Source of the DNA: Chloroflexota bacterium
GTDB taxonomy: Bacteria > Chloroflexota > Limnocylindria > QHBO01
Direction: 5' to 3'
NCBI GenBank assembly: GCA_013697395.1
Contig: JACCWY010000140.1
Coordinates: forward strand, 1-8,580
DNA length: 8,580 nt
A model generated the notes under the pieces. That model did not search any database. It worked only from the letters and a program-made list of their open reading frames with translations, and was not told the origin of the DNA. The position numbers and the translations under genes were made by a program. Every line of letters starts with the position of its first letter. Position 1 is the stretch's first letter. Positions 1 through 6,115 of the stretch are shown piece after piece.

Positions 1-705
1 GACGAGAGCGGCCGGCGCCGGGTCGAGGAGCCGGTCGCCGGCGCGGGCGTCGCCATCGAGCACGGCCGTCAGCACGGGCACCGGCAGGGCTGCGCGCTCC
101 GGCACGCGAGGCAGCCTGACAGGGCTGCGGCGGCGGAGGACCGTCACGTTGCCGTCCGCGACGATGCCGAGACGGCCTGCGTTCGGGCTCTGGAAGGTGG
201 CCTGGGCGTGGGTGTGCGTCTTGCGCACGTCGTCGGCGCCGTGCAGCTCGCCGGCCATCGCCACGATGACCCCGGCGTCGGCCAGCGCCGGATCGGCGGC
301 GGCCGCGACCGCATTCCGCAGATTGTCAGGACCGTCGTAGCCGTCCTGCGATGCGGACCGCATGGAGCCGACCACCACGATCGGCTTGGCAGGAAGTGGG
401 AGCAGGTCCCATCCGAAGGCCGTCTCCTCGAGGACGTCGGTGCCCTGGACGACGACCGCGCCGTCGATCTCCGGACGCGTCAGCGTTGCGGCGAGGATGC
501 CGCCGATCTCGAGCACCTGGGTGAAGGTGAGGTGCGAGGCCGGAACGAGTCCCCAGTCGATCGGCTCGACCTCGGCGATCCCGGACAGCCCCGGAACCGA
601 GGCCAGCAGCTCCTCCGCGCCCATGGCCGGAACAGTTCCGCCGCCCGCGGCATCCTGCCGCATCGAGATGGTTCCGCCGGTGAACACGATTGCCACGCGC
701 GCCAT
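1..705 (-). CDS. L-asparaginase (type I/II asparaginase/glutaminase family), 3' end cut by window edge
   Basis: Hydrolyses L-asparagine to aspartate and ammonia; no signal peptide is visible, so probably cytosolic. The 235 visible residues include the nucleophile motif TGGTI (Thr12 as second Thr), the second catalytic motif QGTDVLEET (Thr89, Asp90) and the Lys162 region in VRKTHTHAQATF, followed by SPNAGRLGIV. These positions coincide with the classical numbering of the E. coli enzymes. Most family members carry GTDT, whereas this one has GTDV, an ordinary variation outside the catalytic pair. The start is ATG at 705: the asparaginase fold begins immediately (MARVAIVFTGG) and a -10-like CATACT ends 6 nt upstream, with no Shine-Dalgarno sequence. 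Family proteins are usually about 320-330 residues, so roughly 90 C-terminal residues lie outside the window. It lies 28 nt downstream of the damaged histidine kinase on the same strand but seems to have its own promoter. Family assignment is firm; asparaginase versus glutaminase preference is not determined. Confidence 0.93.
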   Translation of the reverse strand, partial: MARVAIVFTGGTISMRQDAAGGGTVPAMGAEELLASVPGLSGIAEVEPIDWGLVPASHLTFTQVLEIGGILAATLTRPEIDGAVVVQGTDVLEETAFGWDLLPLPAKPIVVVGSMRSASQDGYDGPDNLRNAVAAAADPALADAGVIVAMAGELHGADDVRKTHTHAQATFQSPNAGRLGIVADGNVTVLRRRSPVRLPRVPERAALPVPVLTAVLDGDARAGDRLLDPAPAALV

Positions 706-711
706 CGGCGA

Positions 712-717
712 AGTATG
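712..717 (-). promoter_or_regulatory. Putative -10 element of leaderless asparaginase promoter
   Basis: CATACT on the minus strand lies 6 nt before the ATG at 705, which would put transcription initiation at or next to the A of the start codon. It differs from TATACT only at its first base. No convincing -35 is seen. It is supported mainly because five other genes in the window show the same layout. Confidence 0.45.
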
Positions 718-733
718 ACCGCGTCGACCGGGC

Positions 734-1936
734 TCAGACCGTCGGCGCGGATCCGTGGCGGGCAAGCAGCTCGGTCAGCGCGGCGAGCTCGACCGGCTTG
801 ACGAGGTGGTAGTCGAACCCCGCCTCCATCGACCTGGCGCGATCCTCGGGATGTCCCCAGCCAGTCAGGGCAAGGAGCAGAACGTCCGTTCCCCAGGGCT
901 CCGCCCGGACGCGGCCCGCAACCTCGTACCCGTTCAGGCCCGGCAGGCCGATGTCCACCAGCATCACTTCGGGCCGCAGCGCCGCGGCGCCCTCGAGCGC
1001 CGAGAGTCCGTCATGCGCCACGTGCGCCTCGTTCCCCTCCAGCTCGAGCAGGCTTGCCAGCGCATCGGCCGCGTCACGGTTGTCGTCGACGATCAGGATC
1101 CGATGCCCGGCGTACGGCTCGGCCGCCACGGCGCCAGCCACGGCCGAACGGTCGATGGCGGCGACGATCGGCAGGTGGACGCGAAACTCGCTGCCCCGGC
1201 CGATGCCCTCGCTGACGACCTCGATCGATCCACCGTGGAGCTCTGCCAGGTGCCTGGCGAGCGTCAGGCCGACGCCGAGGCCGTCCTGCCCATTCGCGGA
1301 TCCGCGGGCGAACATGTCGAAGATCGTCGCCTGCTGATCGGGCGCAATACCGGCCTAGTCGCTGATGGTGACGAGCACCTCGCTGCCCTGCCGCCGGGCC
1401 GAGAGTCCGATGCGCGCCCCCGCGCCGCTGTACTTCGACGCGTTGGCGAGGAGGTTTCCGAACAGCTGCGTCAGGCGCACCGCGTCGGCGTCGAGCTCGA
1501 TCGGCGCCTTCGGCAATACAACCTCCAGGTTCTGGCCGGCCGCGTCGATCGCGCCGCGGCAGGTCTCGATCGCCCGCTCGACGATCGGGGCCAGGTGCAT
1601 GCGCTCGCGACGCAGCTCGAGCGTGCGGCGCGTGATCCGCGCGATGTCGACGAGGTCACCTACGATCCGGCCGAGGTGGTGGACCTGCCGCTCGAGCGTC
1701 TTCTGAGCGCGCCGCCGGGTCTGGTCCTCCTCAGCGCGTGCGGCAAGCTCGACGGCGCTCTGCATCGCGGCGAGCGGGTTGCGCAGCTCGTGGGCAAGCA
1801 TGGCGAGGAACTCGGTCTTCGCCTCGTCGGCCTCTTCGAGCCTCAGCTCCGCGGCCTTGCGGTCGGTGATGTCGACCAGCACGTTCACGGCGGCCCGCAC
1901 CGTCCCACGCTCGTCGTACAGCGGATTCGCGTCGGC
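734..1936 (-). pseudogene. Hybrid sensor histidine kinase with C-terminal receiver domain; N-terminally truncated and interrupted by an in-frame TAG
   Basis: What remains, reading leftward, is the end of a PAS/PAC domain (ANPLYDERGTVRAAV, then DITDRK), a HisKA dimerisation domain with the phospho-acceptor His (AHELRNPL, His codon at 1790-1792), an HATPase_c domain with N-box (NLLANASKYS, near 1443), F-region (IFDMF) and G2 box (GLGVGLTLA), and a receiver domain (ILIVDDN, phosphorylated Asp in LVDIGLP at 953-955, Thr in ALTG, Lys in LVKP). Two lesions are visible. The gene loses homology to the family at about 1931-1945, where it runs into antisense DNA of the ABC ATPase, so there is no native start. 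At 1355-1357 a TAG sits in frame exactly where the G1 box should be: families have D-x-G-x-G-I, here the reading is D-stop-A-G-I, one codon short. Both sides of the stop are in the same frame, so this is not a frameshift. It is probably non-functional unless one or both lesions are sequencing or assembly artefacts. Its signal and partner are unknown. Confidence 0.85.
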
Positions 1937-1945
1937 GCAGCCTCC
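1931..1945. other. Breakpoint joining two 5'-truncated genes head to head
   Basis: Leftward on the minus strand the sequence is recognisable PAS-domain coding DNA up to about codon GAC/GCG (ADANPLYDE). Rightward on the plus strand recognisable ABC ATPase coding DNA starts at CAG CCT CCG GTG GTC (QPPVVFLDEPTTGLDP), just before Walker B. Neither gene has its upstream part, and no intergenic DNA lies between them. The exact base is uncertain to within about 15 nt. No inverted repeat, IS end or target duplication is visible at the joint. Confidence 0.75.
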
Positions 1946-2444
1946 GGTGGTCTTCCTGGATGAGCCGACGACCGGCCTGGATCCGAAGGAGCGCCTCTCG
2001 ATGTGGGACCTCATCGAAGGGCTGGCGGGCGCCGGCACGACCGTGCTGATGACGACGCAGTACCTCGAAGAGGCTGACCGCCTGGCCGATGACATCGCCG
2101 TGCTCGACCACGGAAAGGTCATCGCGCGCGGGACCGCGCTCGAGCTCAAGCAGCAGGTCGGTGGCGAGCGCCTCGAGATCACGATCAGCGATGTCCCATG
2201 GTTGGACGCGGCGCGGCGGGTTCTCGAGGCGTTAGGGGAAGGTCCAGCACGGGTTGACGAGGAGACTCGTCACGTGAGCGTGGCGGTGACCTCGCACGAT
2301 GGCGTGCTGACGCGCGCGATCCGCGAGCTCGACGCCGCCGATGTCCACGTCGACGACATCGGCTTCCGGCGGCCAACCCTCGACGAGGTCTTCCTATCCC
2401 TCACCGGCCGTCCGGCCGAGGAGAAGGTCGGGGTAGAGGCATGA
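1938..2444 (+). pseudogene. DrrA-type ABC exporter ATPase, 5'-truncated remnant
   Basis: About 168 residues of the C-terminal part of a daunorubicin-resistance-type (DrrA) ATPase. Visible are Walker B with the D-loop (VVFLDEPTTGLDP), the switch region TTQYLEEAD, in which Gln replaces the usual switch His as is typical of DrrA relatives, then AVLDHGKVIARG and the family-specific C-terminal domain ending in TLDEVFLSLTGRPAEE. Missing are Walker A, the Q-loop and the LSGGM-like signature, i.e. roughly the first half of a protein normally about 310-330 residues long. The open frame continues to a start codon at 1779, but the residues before QPPVV are antisense histidine-kinase sequence, not ATPase. 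Without Walker A the product could not bind ATP normally. It overlaps the permease by ATGA (stop 2442-2444, start 2441), the standard DrrA-DrrB arrangement. The intact pair would export a drug-like or lipid-like substrate. Confidence 0.88.
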
Positions 2445-3228
2445 GCGGCTTCGGCTGGTGGGTGCGCGACTCGTGGGAGATGGTCCTGCGCAACCTGATC
2501 CACATCAAGCGCACGCCCGAGCTTCTGCTTGACGTGACGCTCAGCCCGATCATGTTCGTCCTGCTGTTCAACTTCGTGTTTGGCGGCGCAATCGACGTTG
2601 GCGCCGAGGGCGGCGGCGACGCGAACTACATCAACTACATGATGTCGGGCATCTTCGTCCAGACGATCGCCTTCGCCGGGATCTACACGTCCGTTCTGCT
2701 CGCCAACGATCTCCAGAAGGGCATGATCGACCGCTTCCGATCGCTCCCGATGTCGCAGTCGTCGGTGTTGACGGGCCACACGCTGACCGACCTTCTGCGA
2801 GCAATGCTTGCAATCGTCATCATGTTCATCGTCGGGGTGCTGGTCGGATTCCGACCGGAGGGAGGGATACTCGGCAACCTGGCGGCGATCGGGCTGATGC
2901 TCCTCTTCGGGTTCGCACTATCGTGGGTGGGAGTCGCCGCCGGCGCACTGGTCCGCGCGCCCGAGCCCTCCAGGGCATCATCTTCGCCATCGTCTTCCCG
3001 CTCACCTTCGTCAGCAGCGCCTTCGTGCGGACCGACACCATGCCGGACTGGCTGCAATGGTTCGCCGAGCGCCAGCCGATGACGCTGGTCATGAACGAGG
3101 TTCGTGACCTCACGCTCGGGATCAACCTCTATGACGCGGAGCTTGCCGCCGTGCTCTGGTCGGTGGCGATCCTGGCGATCGGCTTCCCGCTCGGCCTCTG
3201 GCTCTACAACCGGCGCACGACGCAGTAG
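2441..3228 (+). pseudogene. DrrB-type ABC-2 exporter permease, frameshifted
   Basis: An ABC-2 family membrane subunit. The first frame (175 codons, 2441-2965) gives a cytoplasmic start, TM helices around SPIMFVLLFNFVF and GIFVQTIAFAGIYTSVLLA, the family hallmark DRFRSLPMSQSSVL, and two more hydrophobic segments. The family pattern then jumps at 2963-2966 into the next frame: the original frame degenerates into serine-rich nonsense, while the other frame reads ALQGIIFAIVFPLTFVSSAFV, a MTLVMNEVRDL segment and a final TM helix, ending at TAG 3226-3228. Restoring one base, for example GAGGCC for GAGCC, yields PEALQGIIF, the sequence expected of the family. The repaired protein would be about 262 residues, normal for DrrB. 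Start ATG 2441 is coupled to the ATPase stop. It is either a true single-base deletion or a sequencing error. No slippery heptamer is seen, so programmed frameshifting is unlikely. Confidence 0.9.
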
Positions 3229-3237
3229 GGGCCTCCG

Positions 3238-3633
3238 TCAGGTCGTTGGTGACGGCCGCTGGAGTGCTTCGGGGGCCGGCTCCCACAGCTCGAATCGGTT
3301 GCCCTCGGGGTCGGATGCCCAGCCGAACCGGCCGTTGCCGTCCAACACCTGGACGTCGTCGTCGACGGTCACACCCGCGGCGCGGAGCTGGGCCAGCATG
3401 GCGTCGAGGTCGCTGACCCGGAAGTTGACCATCCATCCCTGCTCGCGACGGCCGAAGTAGTCGGTGTCCGCGGGGAAGGGCGCCCAGACCGTGGGCCCCT
3501 CCTCCTGCCACCAGGTCTCGTCGACCTCCTCGGAGAACGCCCGGAGGCCGAGGTGCTCGCGATACCAGCGCGCCAACGCCTCGGGGTCCTTCGAGCGCAT
3601 GAAGACGCCACCGATGCCGGTCACTCGTTCCAA
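3238..3633 (-). CDS. VOC (vicinal oxygen chelate)/glyoxalase-bleomycin-resistance fold protein
   Basis: 131 residues, a single VOC module pair. The N-terminal beta-alpha motif reads RVTGIGGVFMRSKDPEALARWYREHLGL and includes the segment typical of lactoylglutathione-lyase-like proteins. The C-terminal motif WASDPEGNRFELWEP supplies the canonical metal-ligand Glu (residue 115). Sequence similar to this is widespread as uncharacterised VOC proteins, so a substrate cannot be named. Start choice: an upstream ATG at 3672 (or 3687) is in frame, but those codons translate to non-family sequence and would place the start within the nitroreductase promoter. TTG at 3633 begins exactly at the conserved ERVTGIGG segment and has TACGAT 7 nt upstream, the same spacing as other genes here. 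It is divergent from the nitroreductase (58-nt spacer) and convergent with the ABC permease remnant (9-nt gap, no terminator visible). Confidence 0.88.
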   Translation of the reverse strand: MERVTGIGGVFMRSKDPEALARWYREHLGLRAFSEEVDETWWQEEGPTVWAPFPADTDYFGRREQGWMVNFRVSDLDAMLAQLRAAGVTVDDDVQVLDGNGRFGWASDPEGNRFELWEPAPEALQRPSPTT

Positions 3634-3640
3634 GGCGCAG

Positions 3641-3646
3641 ATCGTA
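3641..3646 (-). promoter_or_regulatory. Putative -10 element of leaderless VOC gene
   Basis: TACGAT (TAnnnT) on the minus strand, 7 nt before the TTG at 3633. It helps decide in favour of this start over the in-frame ATG codons further upstream. No clear -35. Confidence 0.5.
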
Positions 3647-3678
3647 CCCTGAGGCTCGTCTGTCTGACGCATTGTGGC

Positions 3679-3684
3679 TAGGCT
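3679..3684 (+). promoter_or_regulatory. Putative -10 element of leaderless nitroreductase gene
   Basis: TAGGCT (TAnnnT) lies 7 nt before the ATG at 3692. It overlaps codons that would belong to the protein if the GTG at 3674 were used, which argues against that longer start. The -10 elements of this and the divergent VOC gene are separated by only 32 bp, so the two promoters must share their upstream region. Confidence 0.45.
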
Positions 3685-3691
3685 CATCGCG

Positions 3692-4237
3692 ATGAAACCG
3701 GCAGACGTCGTTCGACCGCTCCTCCGCGTGCACCAGGTGCGCGAGTTCACCGATGCGCCGGTCGACGCGGAGGCGCTCGACGCGATCGCCGACGCGGCAC
3801 GCTGGTCGGGATCGAGCGCCAACATCCAGCCCTGGCGGTTCGTGGTGATCCGGGATCCGGGCGTCCTGCGTCAGCTCGCCGATTCGGGCCCGCCGCACAC
3901 GCGGTCGCTCACGACCGCCGCGGCTGCCGTGGCAATCGTCCTGCCGCAGGTGAAGGGCGCCGCCGTGTCGAATGCCTTCGACGAGGGCCGCGCGGCGGAG
4001 CGGATGCTCATCGCGGCCTCGCTTCTCGGTCTCGGTGCGGGTATTGCGTGGCTTCCCGCTGATGCTCGCCCGGCTGTCGGCGAGCTGCTCGGGCTGCCCG
4101 ATGGCCGGTTCGTGCGCACCGTGGTAGCGATCGGCCATTCGACAGCGCGGGCCAGCCGGCCGAAGTCGGCGAAGGGCGAGGCGCGCCTGCCGCGGACCGA
4201 GACGGTGTTCAGCGAACGCTGGGAAACCGAGAGCTAA
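3692..4237 (+). CDS. Nitroreductase family protein (FMN-dependent)
   Basis: 181 residues. The family is FMN-binding, NAD(P)H-dependent and reduces nitro compounds, quinones or flavins. Diagnostic segments are VHQVREFTDAPV (phosphate-binding Arg near residue 17), the WSGSSANIQPWRFVVIRD motif (residues 38-55) that contacts FMN, and AAERMLIAASLLGLGAGIAW (101-120), the central helix of the fold, followed by LPDGRFVRTVVAIGH. The start is ATG 3692; a GTG at 3674 in frame would add six residues but runs through the likely -10. The C-terminus (KSAKGEARLPRTETVF) resembles the small nitroreductases of high-GC bacteria. Its TAA (4235-4237) shares CTAA with the TAG of the converging DinB gene. The natural substrate is unknown, and the adjacency to a VOC gene does not by itself define a pathway. 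Confidence 0.9.
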   Translation: MKPADVVRPLLRVHQVREFTDAPVDAEALDAIADAARWSGSSANIQPWRFVVIRDPGVLRQLADSGPPHTRSLTTAAAAVAIVLPQVKGAAVSNAFDEGRAAERMLIAASLLGLGAGIAWLPADARPAVGELLGLPDGRFVRTVVAIGHSTARASRPKSAKGEARLPRTETVFSERWETES

Positions 4238-4689
4238 CGGGCCTGCGCGGCACGGATCTGCTCAGCGTGATCATGCGAGTGGGACGCATAGATACGGAGC
4301 CAGTCGTCAACCGAGTACGGTCCGGACTCGCTGTGCGTTCCACCTCGCTCCCACTCGGCCGGGGTGAGCGACTCGAGCAGTTCCAGGCTGGCGGTCCGGA
4401 CCGCGCGCAGGACGGCGAGGGAGGAATCGATGGGGCGGTCGTAGTGGAGTCGTCGCGCGTACTCGGGCTCGTCGTACCCGACGATCATGGGTTCGTCCTC
4501 TGCGATGAGGCGTCGCAGCCGGACGTAGGCCGTCGCCTCGGAGTCCGCAAGGTGGTGCGCGACCTGGCGCGCGGACCAGCCGCCGTCCGGGCCTGCCCGA
4601 TCGAGGTCCTCGTCGGTGATCTCCGCCAGGGCTTCCTCGACGGCCGCGTAGCCGCTTCGGTATCGGTCCAGGAGCTCGCTGCGTTCCAT
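4234..4689 (-). CDS. DinB-like family protein (putative metal-dependent, YfiT/DinB superfamily)
   Basis: 151 residues, the normal size for this four-helix-bundle family. The superfamily's metal-binding histidines are recognisable: VAHHLADSE (His45/His46) in helix 2 and YASHSHDHAEQI (His137, His139, His141) in the last helix. GGWSARQVAHHL is the classic DinB motif. Members include thiol transferases and many uncharacterised proteins; no substrate can be assigned. The start is ATG 4689, four nt after the TGA of the DUF3037 gene (TGA-ACCG-ATG), with a purine-rich AGAGAGGA about 10 nt upstream inside the end of that gene. An ATG at 4722 in the same frame would add eleven non-conserved residues and overlap the upstream gene. 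It is the last gene of a three-gene unit with the HipA-like kinase and DUF3037 protein. Confidence 0.88.
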   Translation of the reverse strand: MERSELLDRYRSGYAAVEEALAEITDEDLDRAGPDGGWSARQVAHHLADSEATAYVRLRRLIAEDEPMIVGYDEPEYARRLHYDRPIDSSLAVLRAVRTASLELLESLTPAEWERGGTHSESGPYSVDDWLRIYASHSHDHAEQIRAAQAR

Positions 4690-4693
4690 CGGT

Positions 4694-5104
4694 TCAGGAT
4701 TCCTCTCTGCTGTCGGGTCCATCGACCAGGGTCGTGTACAGGTGCTCGAAGGTGGCTGCGGGATCGTCCGTCATGCCGCCATGGGTCGGTCCGGGCTGGA
4801 CGGCAGTGCTGCGCGGCGTGGTGAGCCAGTGGTAGCGCTCTGACTGGCTCATGCTGGCCAGCGGACCGCTGGCGATCTCGCCCGCGGCGATCCGCTCGAC
4901 GAGCACCAGCTGGTCGCGAAGCGCGCCGATGTCCGCGTCCGGTTGCAACGCGGCAAGGCGCTCGGCATCCAGGGAGGTGCGCGCGGCCAGGTAGCGGAGG
5001 GATCGGCAGAAGAGGACGAGGCCGGCATTCAGGAACTCCTCGCGCTCGATGTCCGGGACGACGCGCAGTACGGCGTACGCGAACGGACTACGCGACGGCG
5101 TCAC
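4694..5104 (-). CDS. DUF3037 domain protein
   Basis: 136 residues. Matches the DUF3037 pattern: FAYAVLRVVPDIEREEFLNAG near the N-terminus, LFCRSLRYLAAR, then SMSQSERYHWLTTPRST (residues 84-100) and a PTHGG segment near 107. The function is unknown; the family is often found next to genes for HipA-like kinases, exactly as here. Start: GTG 5104 with GAGG six nt upstream (5111-5114), which begins MTPSRSPFAYAV, in register with the family. A longer frame to 5158 is in frame but would read through kinase codons. The gene overlaps the kinase stop by 17 nt and leads into DinB after four nt, so all three are almost certainly cotranscribed and translationally coupled. Confidence 0.88.
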   Translation of the reverse strand: MTPSRSPFAYAVLRVVPDIEREEFLNAGLVLFCRSLRYLAARTSLDAERLAALQPDADIGALRDQLVLVERIAAGEIASGPLASMSQSERYHWLTTPRSTAVQPGPTHGGMTDDPAATFEHLYTTLVDGPDSREES

Positions 5105-5882
5105 GCTGCACCTCGCGCCGAGCCGCCTCGGCGCCGGCGACCCAGACCGGTCGCGCATCGAGCCTGGTGGCCAGGTAGCGCCGGTACGCGTCGCGCTCCT
5201 CGACCGGTCGGGTGAACCGGCTGTCGTTCAGCCACGTCTCCGGGATGGCGTCGACGATCCCGCTCAGCGTCGCAGCGTCCAGGCGAGGCGCCAGCCGTGC
5301 ATCGGCGTCGGCGATGGAAGCGGCGAACGGCAGCAGGATGTGCTCCCCGATGCGGTCGAACGGGCGACCCGCATGGGCATCCGGCTCATTCCAGGTGTGG
5401 TGGACGTACAGCGGGGAGCCGTGGTCGATGAGCCACGTCCGCCCGTGATCCACGATCAGGTTCGCGTTGCGCGGCGTGCGGTCGGGGTTGATGGTGAGCG
5501 TGTCGAACCAGACGACGTCGGCCGCCCAGTCGGGGCCCTCGGCGGGCGCCTTCGTCATGTCGATGGCAAGCGCGCCCTGGACGAAGGCCAGGCCGATGTT
5601 GAGGCCCACGGACCACCCAAGGAGGTCGCGGATCTCGTCGTGCGACTCCGCCCGGGCGATCTCCTCGGGCAGCGTGGCAAGCACGATCTCCGGCACCGGG
5701 AGTCCCAGCGCGCGACCGATCTCCCCCACCACCAGCTCGGCGATCAGCGCCTTCTCGCCGTGCCCGGCACCGCGGAACTTGATGACGTACTCGCGCTCGT
5801 CAGCGGCCTCGACCAGCGCCGGCAGTGAGCTGCCCTCGCGCAGGGGCGTGATGTAGCGCGTGATGTCGACGGTGCGGAGCAT
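5088..5882 (-). CDS. HipA-like kinase family protein (HipA family kinase paired with DUF3037)
   Basis: 264 residues, shorter than E. coli HipA (about 440). It belongs to the HipA-like kinase group that lacks the N-terminal HipA subdomain. Conserved points are YVIKFRGAGHGEKALIAEL with the ATP-contacting Lys35, the catalytic loop NPDRTPRNANL (Asp134, Asn139), and LIDHGSPLYVHH with the metal-binding Asp153. The protein therefore probably retains Ser/Thr-kinase-type phosphotransfer; the target is unknown. No HipB-like helix-turn-helix antitoxin gene is adjacent. The neighbour is DUF3037. The start is ATG 5882, with TACACT 7 nt upstream and no Shine-Dalgarno, i.e. leaderless first gene of the operon. 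Stop at 5088-5090 lies inside the DUF3037 gene. It could be a toxin-like regulator or an unrelated metabolic kinase; only the fold and catalytic residues are seen. Confidence 0.87.
   Translation of the reverse strand: MLRTVDITRYITPLREGSSLPALVEAADEREYVIKFRGAGHGEKALIAELVVGEIGRALGLPVPEIVLATLPEEIARAESHDEIRDLLGWSVGLNIGLAFVQGALAIDMTKAPAEGPDWAADVVWFDTLTINPDRTPRNANLIVDHGRTWLIDHGSPLYVHHTWNEPDAHAGRPFDRIGEHILLPFAASIADADARLAPRLDAATLSGIVDAIPETWLNDSRFTRPVEERDAYRRYLATRLDARPVWVAGAEAARREVQRDAVA
5111..5114 (-). promoter_or_regulatory. Shine-Dalgarno site fixing the GTG start of the DUF3037 gene
   Basis: GAGG on the minus strand lies six nt before GTG 5104, within the last codons of the HipA-like kinase gene. 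Internal operon genes here use Shine-Dalgarno sequences, whereas first genes look leaderless. Confidence 0.5.
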
Positions 5883-5889
5883 GCCGGCG

Positions 5890-5895
5890 AGTGTA
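5890..5895 (-). promoter_or_regulatory. Putative -10 element of leaderless HipA-like kinase operon
   Basis: TACACT (TAnnnT) on the minus strand, 7 nt before ATG 5882. The best-matching of the six such elements in the window together with TATCCT at 7745-7750. Confidence 0.55.
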
Positions 5896-5952
5896 GTGCC
5901 GGCGCTTTACGCGCCTCGGCGGATTGGATCCGGTGCCCCGAGACGCTCGTTT

Positions 5953-6105
5953 GATCGAGGCCGATTCCCGTGAGACGAGCGGCGGGCGCGATTCCCACGG
6001 TCGATCGAGGCTGAGACCGCACGAGTGACGCGCCGGCGTGCGCTTCGCGCGAGCCCAGCCTCACTCCATCGCGGGAATGACGCTTCGAGCTGCCGTCGTG
6101 GGAAT
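5953..6105. repeat. Cluster of short repeats (ATTCCC/GGGAAT) in the 233-bp spacer upstream of the HipA-like operon
   Basis: The spacer 5883-6115 holds no convincing gene. It contains four copies of the hexamer ATTCCC or its complement: ATTCCCG at 5964-5970, ATTCCCACG at 5991-5999, CGGGAAT at 6072-6078 and CGTGGGAAT at 6097-6105. Copies 1 and 3 form a 7-bp inverted pair and copies 2 and 4 a perfect 9-bp inverted pair, with start-to-start spacing of 27 and 25 nt on the two sides. In addition GATCGAGGC occurs twice (5953-5961 and 6003-6011), each followed by TGAGAC nearby, and TCGATCGA at 6001-6008 is self-complementary. It could be a regulator-binding cluster, a weak stem structure or a decayed repeat. 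Confidence 0.4.
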
Positions 6106-6115
6106 TGACGTCGAT

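Noticed and set aside
1779..1937. Upstream part of the plus-strand frame as the genuine N-terminus of the ABC ATPase
   Set aside because: These codons are the reverse complement of histidine-kinase coding DNA and lack Walker A, Q-loop and signature motifs.
755..1963. Long plus-strand open frame opposite the histidine kinase
   Set aside because: GC-rich antisense shadow: its residues have no family pattern, whereas the minus strand shows kinase and receiver motifs in one frame.
2960..2970. Programmed ribosomal frameshift in the permease
   Set aside because: No slippery heptamer or obvious downstream structure; a missing base restores the family sequence exactly.
3122..4138. 338-residue minus-strand frame across VOC and nitroreductase
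   Set aside because: Crosses two genes that are clearly supported in other frames; Arg-rich composition without conserved segments.
5049..5828. Plus-strand frame opposite the HipA-like kinase
   Set aside because: Antisense shadow; all kinase catalytic motifs are on the minus strand.
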